Shown: positions 1-6,563 of the stretch, piece after piece
Numbering within the stretch: the stretch's first letter is position 1
Layout: every line of letters starts with the position of its first letter
NCBI GenBank assembly: GCA_023253615.1
Contig: JALRFZ010000120.1
Span: forward strand, 1 to 9,181
Direction of reading: 5' to 3'
Source: Verrucomicrobiales bacterium
GTDB lineage: Bacteria > Verrucomicrobiota > Verrucomicrobiia > Verrucomicrobiales > DEV007
DNA: 9,181 bases
Notes under the pieces: generated by a model
The model's input: the letters and a program-made list of their open reading frames with translations, nothing else
Database searches by the model: none
What the model was told of the DNA's origin: nothing
Translations under genes and position numbers: made by a program

Positions 1-3000
1 GACGCGGCGTTCGATCTGGCGGGTGGGATCGGCGGGATCGGGCATTTTCAGGTGGATTCCCTCGGCGTCCTCACCCATGAGGATGCCGCCGAGGCTTTCA
101 CCGTTCCTGAGGGTGACGAGGGTGATCCCGTAGCCGGGGGCCACCACCGCACTCGGGGCGACGAGGGCCTCGAGGAAGTACTTCGCATCGTGTTTACCGC
201 CGATCCCCGTCAATTCAGGGCCGGCGATGCCGCCGTCGCCGTCGATCTTGTGGCATTTCGAGCACTGTCCGGCGGCGTGGGTCAGAAAAATCTCCTTCCC
301 TTTCTCCGGATCTCCTCCCTCGGACGCCGCGAGGAAAGGGGCGAGTGGATCAGACGGATCGATCGCCTTTTCCCGCCCGGCGAGGAGTCCGCGGATGCCG
401 GGGTCGTCTTTGAGCGCCGCGCTTTCGAGGAGGTCGAGGAGGGCCCCTGGCATTTCCCCGGCCGCGTTTTCGAGGCGCTCGCGGAGGAATTCGGTCGCGC
501 CGGGGGCGGGGGATTCGCCGAGCACGCGATAGCCGGCCTGGCGCATCCGCAAATCCGCGGACCGGGCCATTTCGATGGCCGCGGCGGTGCCCTTGGCGGC
601 GTCGGATTGGGTGAGCAAGCGGACGGCGCTGGCGCGCACGGGGGCGTTTTCAAGCTTCAGGAGCGTGTCCCACAGCGGAGCGAGGGAGTCGGGATCCTGA
701 CGATAAAGTCCCTCCAGAGAGCTGATCCGCGACGCGGGGGATGCGGCCTCGTCGAGCACCTGCTTCCGCAGGAGTTCCGCGGGTGCGGGGACCTGATAGT
801 CGAGGGCGAGCCGGGTGGCGAGGCCGACGAGGGAACCTTCGGCCGTGGCAAATACCGCGGGCAGACCGGCCTTCACCGAATCGGTGATGTCGGGACGGGC
901 CGCGGCTTCGAGAGGGCGGTGTTGTCCGGTCACCGCATCGACCGGATTCGGCGAGCGCCATTCGAGCAGGGCGAGAAGGGCCTGCTCGCGCAGCATCGGT
1001 GAAAGCTTCGCTTGTGCGGCGTAGGTGAGCAAGCGGGTGGCGTTCTCCGGCGTGCCGACCCGGAAATTGGCATTGATGAGCCGGGTCTGGATCATCGCAT
1101 CGAGATGATCGGAGGGGAGGTCCACGCCTTCGGCGGCGTTCGCGTAGGACTCGATTTCTCGTGCGAGATCAGGCAGGGCGGTGGGCAGGTCGAGATCGTG
1201 GATGGCGCGGATCGCCTCTAGCCGCACCTGCGCGTCGGCGTCGCGGAGGAAATACTTCACGCGGGGGTCCTCCAGCTTCCGAAGGGCCAGCAGCACGCCG
1301 AGGCGCACCGCGGCGGATTCGTTTTTCACCTCCTTCAGAATCTTTTCCCGCTCGTTCAAATACCACATCCCCTGGACGCAGGCATGTCGGAGGAAGACAT
1401 CCCGGTTGTCATTGGCCGCGAGCAGTTCGAGCAGCTTCGGCAGGGCGGTGACGATGCCACACTTGCCGACGCCGATGGCGGCGAAGGCTTTCACCCGATC
1501 CGAGGCATCTCCCAGGGCGCCGGCGAGTGCCTCGCCCGCCACGGTCGTGCGGGAATCGGACAAGACCCGGGCTGCCTGCGCGCGGACCTCGGCATCGGCG
1601 TCGGTCAGGCCCGGGATGACCGCTTGCAGCACCGCCTCATCCTTCCGCGCGAGTTGACCGAGGCCCCAGAGACCATGGAGGCGTTTGAAACGATTTCCCG
1701 TCTGGGCGACGGCGGCGGTGAAGACCTCCTTCGCGTCGCGACGGGCCAATTCAAACTGGGCACGTTGCCGGACGCGGAGGTCGGTATGGCCGAGCCATTC
1801 GTCGAGAGCGGCGACTTCATGCCCCGAAAAAGGGGTTGTGAGGATCTTCCGGGTTTCATCGAGTAGTTCCGCCTTGGCCTTTTCCACCTCAGCCGATGTC
1901 AGGGTGTAGATGTTTCCGAGGTCCTGCTTGTACCACCCGCTGTTGTTGAAGCAGCTGAGGTACATTTTTCCGTCGGGGCCAAACTCGACGTCGGTGTTGC
2001 CGAGTCCGACCATGAAGACCTCCTTGCCCGCCACGGTGAATCCCGCACCGGCTTCCTTTACGGAAAATGCCTCGAGATCACCGTTGGCACCACCGAAGTT
2101 GCAGACCCAGAAATGACCGTCATAGCGGGCAGGCATCGCCGTCGCTCCGTAATTGTAGACGAGGCCGCTGGGCCCCCAGGAAACTTTGTCGACCGGGGGG
2201 AGGGCGTGGGCGGGGCGTCCATCGTGGTGAGGCTCCCAGAGGGCCTCCGCGGTCCAGGCGTTCAGCGGGATCTCCTTGTGTCCGGGGTGGGTGTAGTCCG
2301 GGGTGCGGAGCTTCAACGGGTTGCGGAAATTCATCAACACCTGGTGGCCGTGATGCCAGCCGGTGTCTCCGCCCTCGATGAGGTAGACGAGCCGGCCGGT
2401 ATCCCAGGCATCGGCGTTGTTGTCGCAGGTAAAGAGATTGCCGTAGGCGTCGAAGGCGAGCTCCTGCGGATTGCGGAGCCCGGTGTAGACCTCCTCGAGG
2501 TTCGAGCCATCGGGATCACAGCGGAAGACGCCACCGGTGAAGGGCCGGTGATAGTGCCGGCCCTCCTTCGTGGTGAAGGAATACCCCCGGTCACCGATCG
2601 ACCAGTAGAGTTTTCCATCCGGTCCCCGGACGAGACCGTGCATGTCGTGGCCGGAAATGCTCATGCGGACCCCGAAACCATCCTGCAGGGAGATCCGCTC
2701 GTCGGCGGCTCCGTCGCCATCCTGGTCCGTCAGTTTCCAGAGGTGGGGGATGTTCGAGTAGTAGATCGATCCGTCTTCTCCGGCGATCAGACCGATCCCG
2801 GGACCATCGAGGATGTCGTTGAAGCCCGTGGCGAAGACACCCGTCTTGTCGGCGCGTCCATTCCCGTCGGCGTCCTCGATCCGGACGATCCGGTCGGTGA
2901 ATTCGGTGTAAAAGGAAAGGTGGCGTGTCACGACATCCCGCTCGTACATCGCGAGACGGTCGGCATTGGTCTCGTTGTCAATGTCATCGAGGAGGATCTG

Positions 3001-3321
3001 CTGTTCGTTGCGGATATCCTGGACACCGGCCCTCCAGCGATGGATTTCGGCGACATGGAGCCGCCCGGCCTGATCGAAGCAGATCGCGCTGGGATTCTGA
3101 GTCTGGCTGGAATCGGCGAAGAGGGCCGCGGTGATGCCCTCGGGCAGTTTGAAGTTCTGGATCCGCACCTTGGCCTCGGCGTCATAGGCCTCCTTGGAAA
3201 GAAAGGCGGCGGGAGCGGCGAGCGTCTTGCCTCCGGCAGGGGATGCTTCTTGCGCGAAGACCGGCAGTCCGGGGTTGAGAAGCGTGGTGAGGCAGCAGAG
3301 GGAAGCGCGTTTCATGGGCAT
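1..3321 (-). CDS. PVC-type membrane-bound dehydrogenase/HEAT-repeat/cytochrome c fusion protein (3' end outside window)
   Basis: Open for 1107 codons to the left edge, so the C-terminus is missing. An N-terminal signal-like segment (residues 1 to about 24, ending VFA-Q) implies export. Residues about 50-490 match the 'Pirellula/Verrucomicrobium' dehydrogenase domain (TIGR02604 type, a sugar-dehydrogenase-like beta-propeller). Visible marks are calcium-loop-like DADGNGRAD near residue 149 and DQDGDGAAD near 198, followed by GHDMHGLVRGPDGKLYWSIG. From about residue 505 to 990 come HEAT-like alpha-helical repeats such as DLRVRQRAQFELARRD and DADAQVRLEAIRAI. A PVC-type cytochrome c domain follows (TIGR02603 type) with haem motif CSKCH at residues 1020-1024 (bases 250-264). 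The likely role is periplasmic oxidation of a sugar or polyol with electrons passed to the fused haem; the substrate is unknown. The ATG at 3321 has GGAGGT 12 nt upstream; the ATG at 3315 is the alternative start. The product reads cleanly with no internal stop. Confidence 0.93.
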   Translation of the reverse strand, partial: MPMKRASLCCLTTLLNPGLPVFAQEASPAGGKTLAAPAAFLSKEAYDAEAKVRIQNFKLPEGITAALFADSSQTQNPSAICFDQAGRLHVAEIHRWRAGVQDIRNEQQILLDDIDNETNADRLAMYERDVVTRHLSFYTEFTDRIVRIEDADGNGRADKTGVFATGFNDILDGPGIGLIAGEDGSIYYSNIPHLWKLTDQDGDGAADERISLQDGFGVRMSISGHDMHGLVRGPDGKLYWSIGDRGYSFTTKEGRHYHRPFTGGVFRCDPDGSNLEEVYTGLRNPQELAFDAYGNLFTCDNNADAWDTGRLVYLIEGGDTGWHHGHQVLMNFRNPLKLRTPDYTHPGHKEIPLNAWTAEALWEPHHDGRPAHALPPVDKVSWGPSGLVYNYGATAMPARYDGHFWVCNFGGANGDLEAFSVKEAGAGFTVAGKEVFMVGLGNTDVEFGPDGKMYLSCFNNSGWYKQDLGNIYTLTSAEVEKAKAELLDETRKILTTPFSGHEVAALDEWLGHTDLRVRQRAQFELARRDAKEVFTAAVAQTGNRFKRLHGLWGLGQLARKDEAVLQAVIPGLTDADAEVRAQAARVLSDSRTTVAGEALAGALGDASDRVKAFAAIGVGKCGIVTALPKLLELLAANDNRDVFLRHACVQGMWYLNEREKILKEVKNESAAVRLGVLLALRKLEDPRVKYFLRDADAQVRLEAIRAIHDLDLPTALPDLAREIESYANAAEGVDLPSDHLDAMIQTRLINANFRVGTPENATRLLTYAAQAKLSPMLREQALLALLEWRSPNPVDAVTGQHRPLEAAARPDITDSVKAGLPAVFATAEGSLVGLATRLALDYQVPAPAELLRKQVLDEAASPASRISSLEGLYRQDPDSLAPLWDTLLKLENAPVRASAVRLLTQSDAAKGTAAAIEMARSADLRMRQAGYRVLGESPAPGATEFLRERLENAAGEMPGALLDLLESAALKDDPGIRGLLAGREKAIDPSDPLAPFLAASEGGDPEKGKEIFLTHAAGQCSKCHKIDGDGGIAGPELTGIGGKHDAKYFLEALVAPSAVVAPGYGITLVTLRNGESLGGILMGEDAEGIHLKMPDPADPTRQIERRV

Positions 3322-3457
3322 CGTGAGGGCCAAACCTCCACTCTGGCACGATCCGGCGGATTTTCCACGGAAGATCCGGCACGGCAAAACACCGGAAGCG
3401 CGCCGTGTCCAATATCAGCGTGCCGACGAATCCGGTCGTGAAGATCCGGCTGCAATC

Positions 3458-3545
3458 AAAAATTTTAATAATTTTTACGCATATTAAATCTAAAAACATT
3501 GCATTAATTTTATAAAAATTAAAACATTAAAATTTTTATATTTTT
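3458..3545. promoter_or_regulatory. AT-rich island with overlapping dyads upstream of the mini LEPR-XLL gene
   Basis: Of these 88 bases only 8 are G or C, in otherwise strongly GC-rich DNA. The island lies between the divergent starts of the large haem protein (3321, minus) and the LEPR-XLL gene (3574, plus). It holds a perfect 10-bp inverted repeat, TATAAAAATT (3511-3520) and AATTTTTATA (3531-3540), and an overlapping perfect 8-bp dyad, TTAATTTT (3504-3511) and AAAATTAA (3515-3522). TATATT at 3537-3542 would suit a -10 box for the plus-strand gene, but no good -35 box is visible at the right distance. The composition is seen directly; the regulatory role is inference. Confidence 0.5.
3511..3540. 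repeat. Perfect 10-bp inverted repeat, 10-nt spacer
   Basis: TATAAAAATT at 3511-3520 is the exact reverse complement of AATTTTTATA at 3531-3540, with aaaacattaa between them. It overlaps a second perfect dyad at 3504-3522, and the two cannot form as hairpins at once. Low-complexity AT sequence makes such dyads more likely by chance, so a function as operator or curved DNA is only a possibility. Confidence 0.6.
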
Positions 3546-3573
3546 GCGAATTCTCGTCACAACCATTGCCTCC

Positions 3574-4130
3574 ATGGCCAGTCTGCATCCCCGTCGTCGC
3601 TTTCGTTCCGAAGCTGATCTTTCTTCCGCCGCCGTTCATTTCGAGGCGGTTGAGCCCTGCGTCCTCTTTTCCACCACGGCGATCGAGCCGGTCGACGGCG
3701 GCATGACCCCGCATCACGACCTTCCGGAGATGCGGGGTGAAGTGATCGTGGAAACCCATACCGCGACGGCTGACGGCGCCGATGCCGGGCCACACTCCGT
3801 GGAAAACCGGGGTTTTCCGCTCCGGTCGATCCGGATGGAGATCCGCTGACCATCACCGTTTCCCAACTGCCGAAGAAGGGCATCCTGCGCCTCGCCAACG
3901 GCAAACCGGTGAAACTCGGCCAGGTCCTCACCGCCAAACAGCTGGAATCGCTGGTCTTCGACGCTCCGGCCCGATACACGGGCAAGAAACCGGTCCGCTT
4001 CCTCTACACCGTGAGCGACGGCCAGTATGTCTCCACCGCCAGCGTGGACATCACGATCGTTCAGGGCAAGAACTGCCTCGTTTCCGTGCCGTCCAGCCTG
4101 AAAGGTGGAGCGAAGAAGGCGAAAGGGTGA
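3574..4130 (+). pseudogene. Miniature LEPR-XLL surface-protein gene with a cadherin-like domain, frameshifted
   Basis: Two reading frames make one coherent protein if a single T is added. The first frame runs from ATG 3574 (TTG 3544 is an alternative start) to TGA 3847-3849. It encodes a basic start, then VHFEAVEPCVLFS at about residues 20-32, which resembles the LEPR-XLL N-terminal signature of large exported proteins in Planctomycetes and Verrucomicrobia. The second frame is open from 3774 to the TGA at 4128-4130. It encodes VDPDGDPLTITVSQLPKKG and FLYTVSDGQYVSTASVDITI, a typical single cadherin/Ig-like beta domain. The frames meet at TTTT (3813-3816); a fifth T would give RGFSAPVDPDGDP and a product of about 185 aa. 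LEPR-XLL proteins are usually far larger, and the signature Arg is Cys here, so this may be a deletion relic. A live small protein with an error, phase variation or -1 slippage at this site is also possible. No clear ribosome binding site was seen. Confidence 0.62.
3801..3818. repeat. Palindrome at the frameshift point of the mini LEPR-XLL gene
   Basis: GGAAAACC and GGTTTTCC flank a central GG, a perfect 8-bp inverted repeat. In RNA a 7-bp stem with a CGGG tetraloop is reasonable. The T4 run where the two coding frames join forms part of the right arm. Such quasi-palindromes with homopolymer runs are known sites of template-slippage indels and sequencing errors. Confidence 0.75.
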
Positions 4131-4136
4131 CCAACG

Positions 4137-4180
4137 GGGGAAATCCTTGCGCGGATCCGGCGGAGGGGATTCATTTCCCC
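4137..4180. repeat. Perfect 8-bp inverted repeat between the mini LEPR-XLL gene and the cytochrome gene
   Basis: GGGGAAAT (4137-4144) and ATTTCCCC (4173-4180) are exact reverse complements separated by 28 nt. The smaller palindrome CGGATCCG lies inside the loop at 4152-4159. It sits in the 100-bp gap between the stop at 4130 and the start at 4231. There is no T run after it, so it does not look like a standard intrinsic terminator; it could structure the leader of the cytochrome mRNA. Confidence 0.4.
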
Positions 4181-4230
4181 AACCCGAAGAGGGAACCCGC
4201 CGGAGATTCCGGAGCCCTCCATTCCCCGCC

Positions 4231-4824
4231 ATGCGCCCCCGGATCCTTTTTTGCCTCCTCGGCATCTGCGGTGCCCTCTTCCCTGCCCGCGGGGACGAGG
4301 GCGCGCCGGTCGTGAGGCATTGGACGGTCGAGGACTTCGATGCGGTGATCTTCGTCGCACTCGAGGGCTACCGGGATTTCGCAAACGGAAAGCGCACCTT
4401 CTCCCGTGCAGGCTGTGTCCGATGCCATCGCTTCGCCGGGGAAGGGCCGGAGAACGCCGTCGCTCCCGATCTCGCCGGGGTGGGGGAGAGCCGTAATCCA
4501 CGCGATCTCCTCGAATCCATCCTCGATCCCGGGAAGACCATCGCGGAATCGCAACGAGTGCGCCACTTCGGTTTGAAGAACGGCGGGACCGCAGAGGGTA
4601 TCGTGATCGAAGGGACAGGGTCCGTTCTCCGGATCGTCACCGATCCGCGTGACCCGGAACGGATCACAAGCGTCGCGAAATCCGACATCCACTCCGACCG
4701 GCCGTCCGCGGTCAGTGCGATGCCCGGCGGTCTGCTAGATGCCTTCGAGGAGGAGGATGTCCTCGATCTCCTCGCCTATCTGCTTTCGGGCGGGCGCGAG
4801 ACGGATCCCCTGTTCCGAAAGTAA
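4231..4824 (+). CDS. Small exported PVC-type c-type cytochrome
   Basis: A 197-aa protein with a signal peptide at residues 1 to about 21 (hydrophobic ILFCLLGICGALFPA, then RGDEG), so the mature protein is probably periplasmic. A single haem-attachment motif, CVRCH, is at residues 62-66 (bases 4414-4428), in GKRTFSRAGCVRCHRFAGEG. The remainder follows the Pirellula/Verrucomicrobium haem-binding domain (TIGR02603 type): PDLAGVG, a RDLLESILDPGKTIA helix, a small beta region, and the closing SAMPGGLLDAFEEEDVLDLL. It parallels the C-terminal domain of the large dehydrogenase at 1-3321, here as a separate gene. It is likely an electron carrier; the partner is inferred from the neighbourhood. The ATG at 4231 was chosen because the signal peptide starts there. 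The in-frame GTG at 4105 would add 42 non-signal residues and overlap the preceding reading frame. The ribosome binding site is weak. Confidence 0.9.
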   Translation: MRPRILFCLLGICGALFPARGDEGAPVVRHWTVEDFDAVIFVALEGYRDFANGKRTFSRAGCVRCHRFAGEGPENAVAPDLAGVGESRNPRDLLESILDPGKTIAESQRVRHFGLKNGGTAEGIVIEGTGSVLRIVTDPRDPERITSVAKSDIHSDRPSAVSAMPGGLLDAFEEEDVLDLLAYLLSGGRETDPLFRK

Positions 4825-4881
4825 TCCCGGCCGGGGACTTTCGTGCGGCCCTGCCCGTTGCGGGCCACGGCGAAAGAGGGA

Positions 4882-5613
4882 TCACTCGAACTTCGTGTGC
4901 CGCACGACGAGCTTGCGGTAGGCGACAGGGCCGTGATCCCCCTGGATGATGACGGGAGCGCTCGCGACTTCGGGGCCTTCGGCACCACCTCGGGTGGGGC
5001 CGGTCACTTCGACATCTTCATGGATGACGACGCCGTTGTGCTCGACGCGGATGAAACGCGCGTTTTCCGTCTTCTTTCCTTGCGCGTCGAACCGGGGAGC
5101 CCGGAAAAGGATCTTGTAGGTCTGCCAGGTGCCGGGAGCGCTGGAGGCGTTGGTGGAGGGAGGGGTGCCTTCGTAACCCTTCGATCCTTCCGGCTTCGAC
5201 TCATCCCACCGCTCGTAGATCGCGCCGCCGTCGTGAACGGTGATGGCGTTGTCGGCCTTGCCATAGCTGTCGAGGATCTGCAGCTCGTAGCGGCTCATCA
5301 GGTAGATGCCCGAATTCGAGCTCTTGGGGATCATGAATTCGACCTCGATCTCCGCGTCACCATGGCTGCCCTTGCTGGTAATGTTGATCGTCTTGCCTTC
5401 GGCGCCGTTGTAGAGAATGGCCTTGCCTGGCTTCACCGATTTCCACTTCTTTTCCTGGGTGCTGCCCTGGATCTCGTCGGCCATGGCCCAGTCTCCCGTC
5501 TCCGTCCAGGCGGCGAGATCGGCGAGCAGCAGCGGCTCCTGCGGACTTTCGGCCCGCACGGAGAACGCGGCAAGGAGGGACGTGATCAGCAGGAGGCGGG
5601 AAACCGGTTTCAT
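4882..5613 (-). CDS. DUF1080 / 3-keto-disaccharide hydrolase family protein, exported
   Basis: A 243-aa protein. Residues 1 to about 21 form a signal peptide (KPVSRLLLITSLLAAFSVRA), so it acts outside the cytoplasm. The body is a concanavalin-like beta-sandwich of the DUF1080 family, with the hallmark NSGIYLMSRYELQILDSYG at residues 100-118 and the closing QGDHGPVAYRKLVV at about 224-237. Family members have been linked to hydrolysis of 3-keto-glycosides, and the family is greatly expanded in Verrucomicrobia and Planctomycetes; the substrate of this one cannot be read from the sequence. It lies convergent to the cytochrome gene (57 bp between stops) and divergent from the CCGxC gene. The ATG at 5613 was chosen over the upstream in-frame TTG at 5634 because the signal peptide begins there. 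No clear Shine-Dalgarno is present, which fits the very short predicted leader. Confidence 0.92.
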   Translation of the reverse strand: MKPVSRLLLITSLLAAFSVRAESPQEPLLLADLAAWTETGDWAMADEIQGSTQEKKWKSVKPGKAILYNGAEGKTINITSKGSHGDAEIEVEFMIPKSSNSGIYLMSRYELQILDSYGKADNAITVHDGGAIYERWDESKPEGSKGYEGTPPSTNASSAPGTWQTYKILFRAPRFDAQGKKTENARFIRVEHNGVVIHEDVEVTGPTRGGAEGPEVASAPVIIQGDHGPVAYRKLVVRHTKFE

Positions 5614-5620
5614 CTGCCTG

Positions 5621-5649
5621 AGATTCGCTGGCAACTATTTCACTGTCAA
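5621..5649 (-). promoter_or_regulatory. Candidate sigma-70 promoter of the DUF1080 gene, very short leader
   Basis: Read on the minus strand: a perfect TTGACA at 5649-5644, a 17-nt spacer, then GAATCT at 5626-5621 as a weak -10 box, and 7 nt to the ATG at 5613. Transcription from this box would begin at or next to the start codon. The -35 match is strong and the -10 match poor, so this is a candidate only. Confidence 0.4.
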
Positions 5650-5728
5650 TTGGCGGCTTTGGTGGAGACGCGGGATTTTTGTCGGCCCGTGGGTTCACGG
5701 GGGGATCGCGAAAATTTTCATTTGGTGA

Positions 5729-5758
5729 TTGACCCGGTTTCCGGCGCTCCGGTAATCT
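5729..5758 (+). promoter_or_regulatory. Candidate sigma-70 promoter of the double-CCGxC gene, possibly leaderless
   Basis: TTGACC at 5729-5734, an 18-nt spacer, and TAATCT at 5753-5758. The -10 box ends 6 nt before the ATG at 5765, so the expected transcription start falls on or near the A of the start codon. No Shine-Dalgarno sequence lies upstream of this ATG, in agreement with a leaderless mRNA. The boxes are read from sequence; the start site is inferred. Confidence 0.5.
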
Positions 5759-5764
5759 CGCTCC

Positions 5765-6556
5765 ATGAAAATCCCCTCGCTCCTGTTCTTGCTCGCCGGT
5801 GCCGTGATGCTGCCGATTCCATGCCTTCAAGCCGAGGTTCGCGAGTGGACGCGGGCCTCCGATGGCCGCAAGATCAGCGCTGAGTTCGCAGGCATGAAGG
5901 ATGAGAGCACCGTGAGGATCAAAATGGCGAACGGCCAGACTTTCGAGGTGCCGCTCACCGGGCTTTCTCCCGAGGACAATGCTTATGTGAAGGAGGCCAC
6001 CGCGAAGATGGCCGGCGGTGGAGACGCCCCGGCGGGGACCGCTCCCGCCGCACCGGAAGGGGCGAAGACCGCCGTCCCCGAAGGCGAGACGACGGTGACT
6101 CTCTCAAAGGTCCACATCTGCTGCGGCGACTGTGTCGATGCCGTCGCGAAGATCGGGTCGTCCGACACGAATCCGATCCCCGTCGGGGTAACGATCACCG
6201 CCGACCGGAAGAGCGAATCCATCATCATCAAGGCGCCGACCGGCAAGGATGCGCAGGCGGCTCTGAGGGCGGTGTCGAAGGCAGGCTTCCACGGGGTCTC
6301 CGACCATGCCGCGATCAGCATCCCGGAGCTGAAGCCGGATGAGTTCACCACCAGCACGATGGTGATCCGTGATCCGCACCTTTGCTGCGGTGGATGTGTG
6401 AAAGCCTTCACCAAGGCGGTCGAATCCGTCGATGGGGTGGAGTCTTGCGAAGCGAAGGTCGGCTCGGCCCGCGTCGAGGTGAGCGGGAAGGATTTCAAAA
6501 CCTACGAGGTGATGAAGGCTCTCCGCGAAGCCGGTTTCGGCGGTACCTTCCAGTGA
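5765..6556 (+). CDS. Exported protein with SHD1-like domain and two HMA-like CCGxC domains
   Basis: A 263-aa protein. Residues 1 to about 23 form a signal peptide ending LQA. Residues about 25-78 resemble the SHD1 (SLA1 homology 1) fold frequent in Verrucomicrobia and Planctomycetes exported proteins: REWTRASDGRKISAEF, then IKMANGQTFEVPLTGLSPED. A Gly/Ala/Pro linker (about 80-108) leads to two repeats related to heavy-metal-associated (HMA) domains. The first has HICCGDC with C119, C120 and C123; the second has HLCCGGC with C207, C208 and C211. Each is preceded by His and ends with a similar helix, ALRAVSKAGFHG and ALREAGFGG. Canonical HMA domains use CxxC; here an extra Cys precedes Gly. Binding of a soft metal such as copper is plausible but not shown, and a redox role is possible. 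It is divergent from the DUF1080 gene and tail-to-tail with the next gene, 7 nt between stops. Confidence 0.87.
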   Translation: MKIPSLLFLLAGAVMLPIPCLQAEVREWTRASDGRKISAEFAGMKDESTVRIKMANGQTFEVPLTGLSPEDNAYVKEATAKMAGGGDAPAGTAPAAPEGAKTAVPEGETTVTLSKVHICCGDCVDAVAKIGSSDTNPIPVGVTITADRKSESIIIKAPTGKDAQAALRAVSKAGFHGVSDHAAISIPELKPDEFTTSTMVIRDPHLCCGGCVKAFTKAVESVDGVESCEAKVGSARVEVSGKDFKTYEVMKALREAGFGGTFQ

Positions 6557-6563
6557 GGCGGGA

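Noticed and set aside
52..1002. 316-codon plus-strand open frame
   Set aside because: Antisense to the HEAT and cytochrome parts of the large minus-strand gene, which carries the CSKCH motif and repeat structure. The plus frame shows no family features.
2113..3441. 442-codon plus-strand open frame
   Set aside because: It lies antisense to the clear haem-protein frame, has low-complexity Gly/Val/Arg composition and no recognisable motif. It is a shadow frame of GC-rich coding DNA.
3350..4164. 11-bp direct repeat GATCCGGCGGA (3350-3360 and 4154-4164) flanking the AT island and broken gene, suggesting an insertion
   Set aside because: GATCCGG occurs often in this sequence, and several 11-bp matches are expected by chance in 9 kb of GC-rich DNA. 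No transposase or terminal inverted repeats were found.
3714..4265. 183-codon minus-strand open frame over the broken gene
   Set aside because: The plus strand gives LEPR-XLL-like and cadherin-like motifs in both frames; the minus frame has none.
4825..4881. Possible bidirectional terminator between the convergent cytochrome and DUF1080 genes
   Set aside because: Only a 5-bp GGCCC/GGGCC stem with a 10-nt loop and no T tract on either strand, so it is too weak to annotate.
5614..5634. TTG start at 5634 for the DUF1080 gene
   Set aside because: It would add seven residues before a well-formed signal peptide and overlap the candidate -10 box. ATG 5613 fits better.
4843..5883. 346-codon plus-strand open frame
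   Set aside because: Covers the DUF1080 gene on the opposite strand and runs into the CCGxC gene in another frame. No motif was seen.
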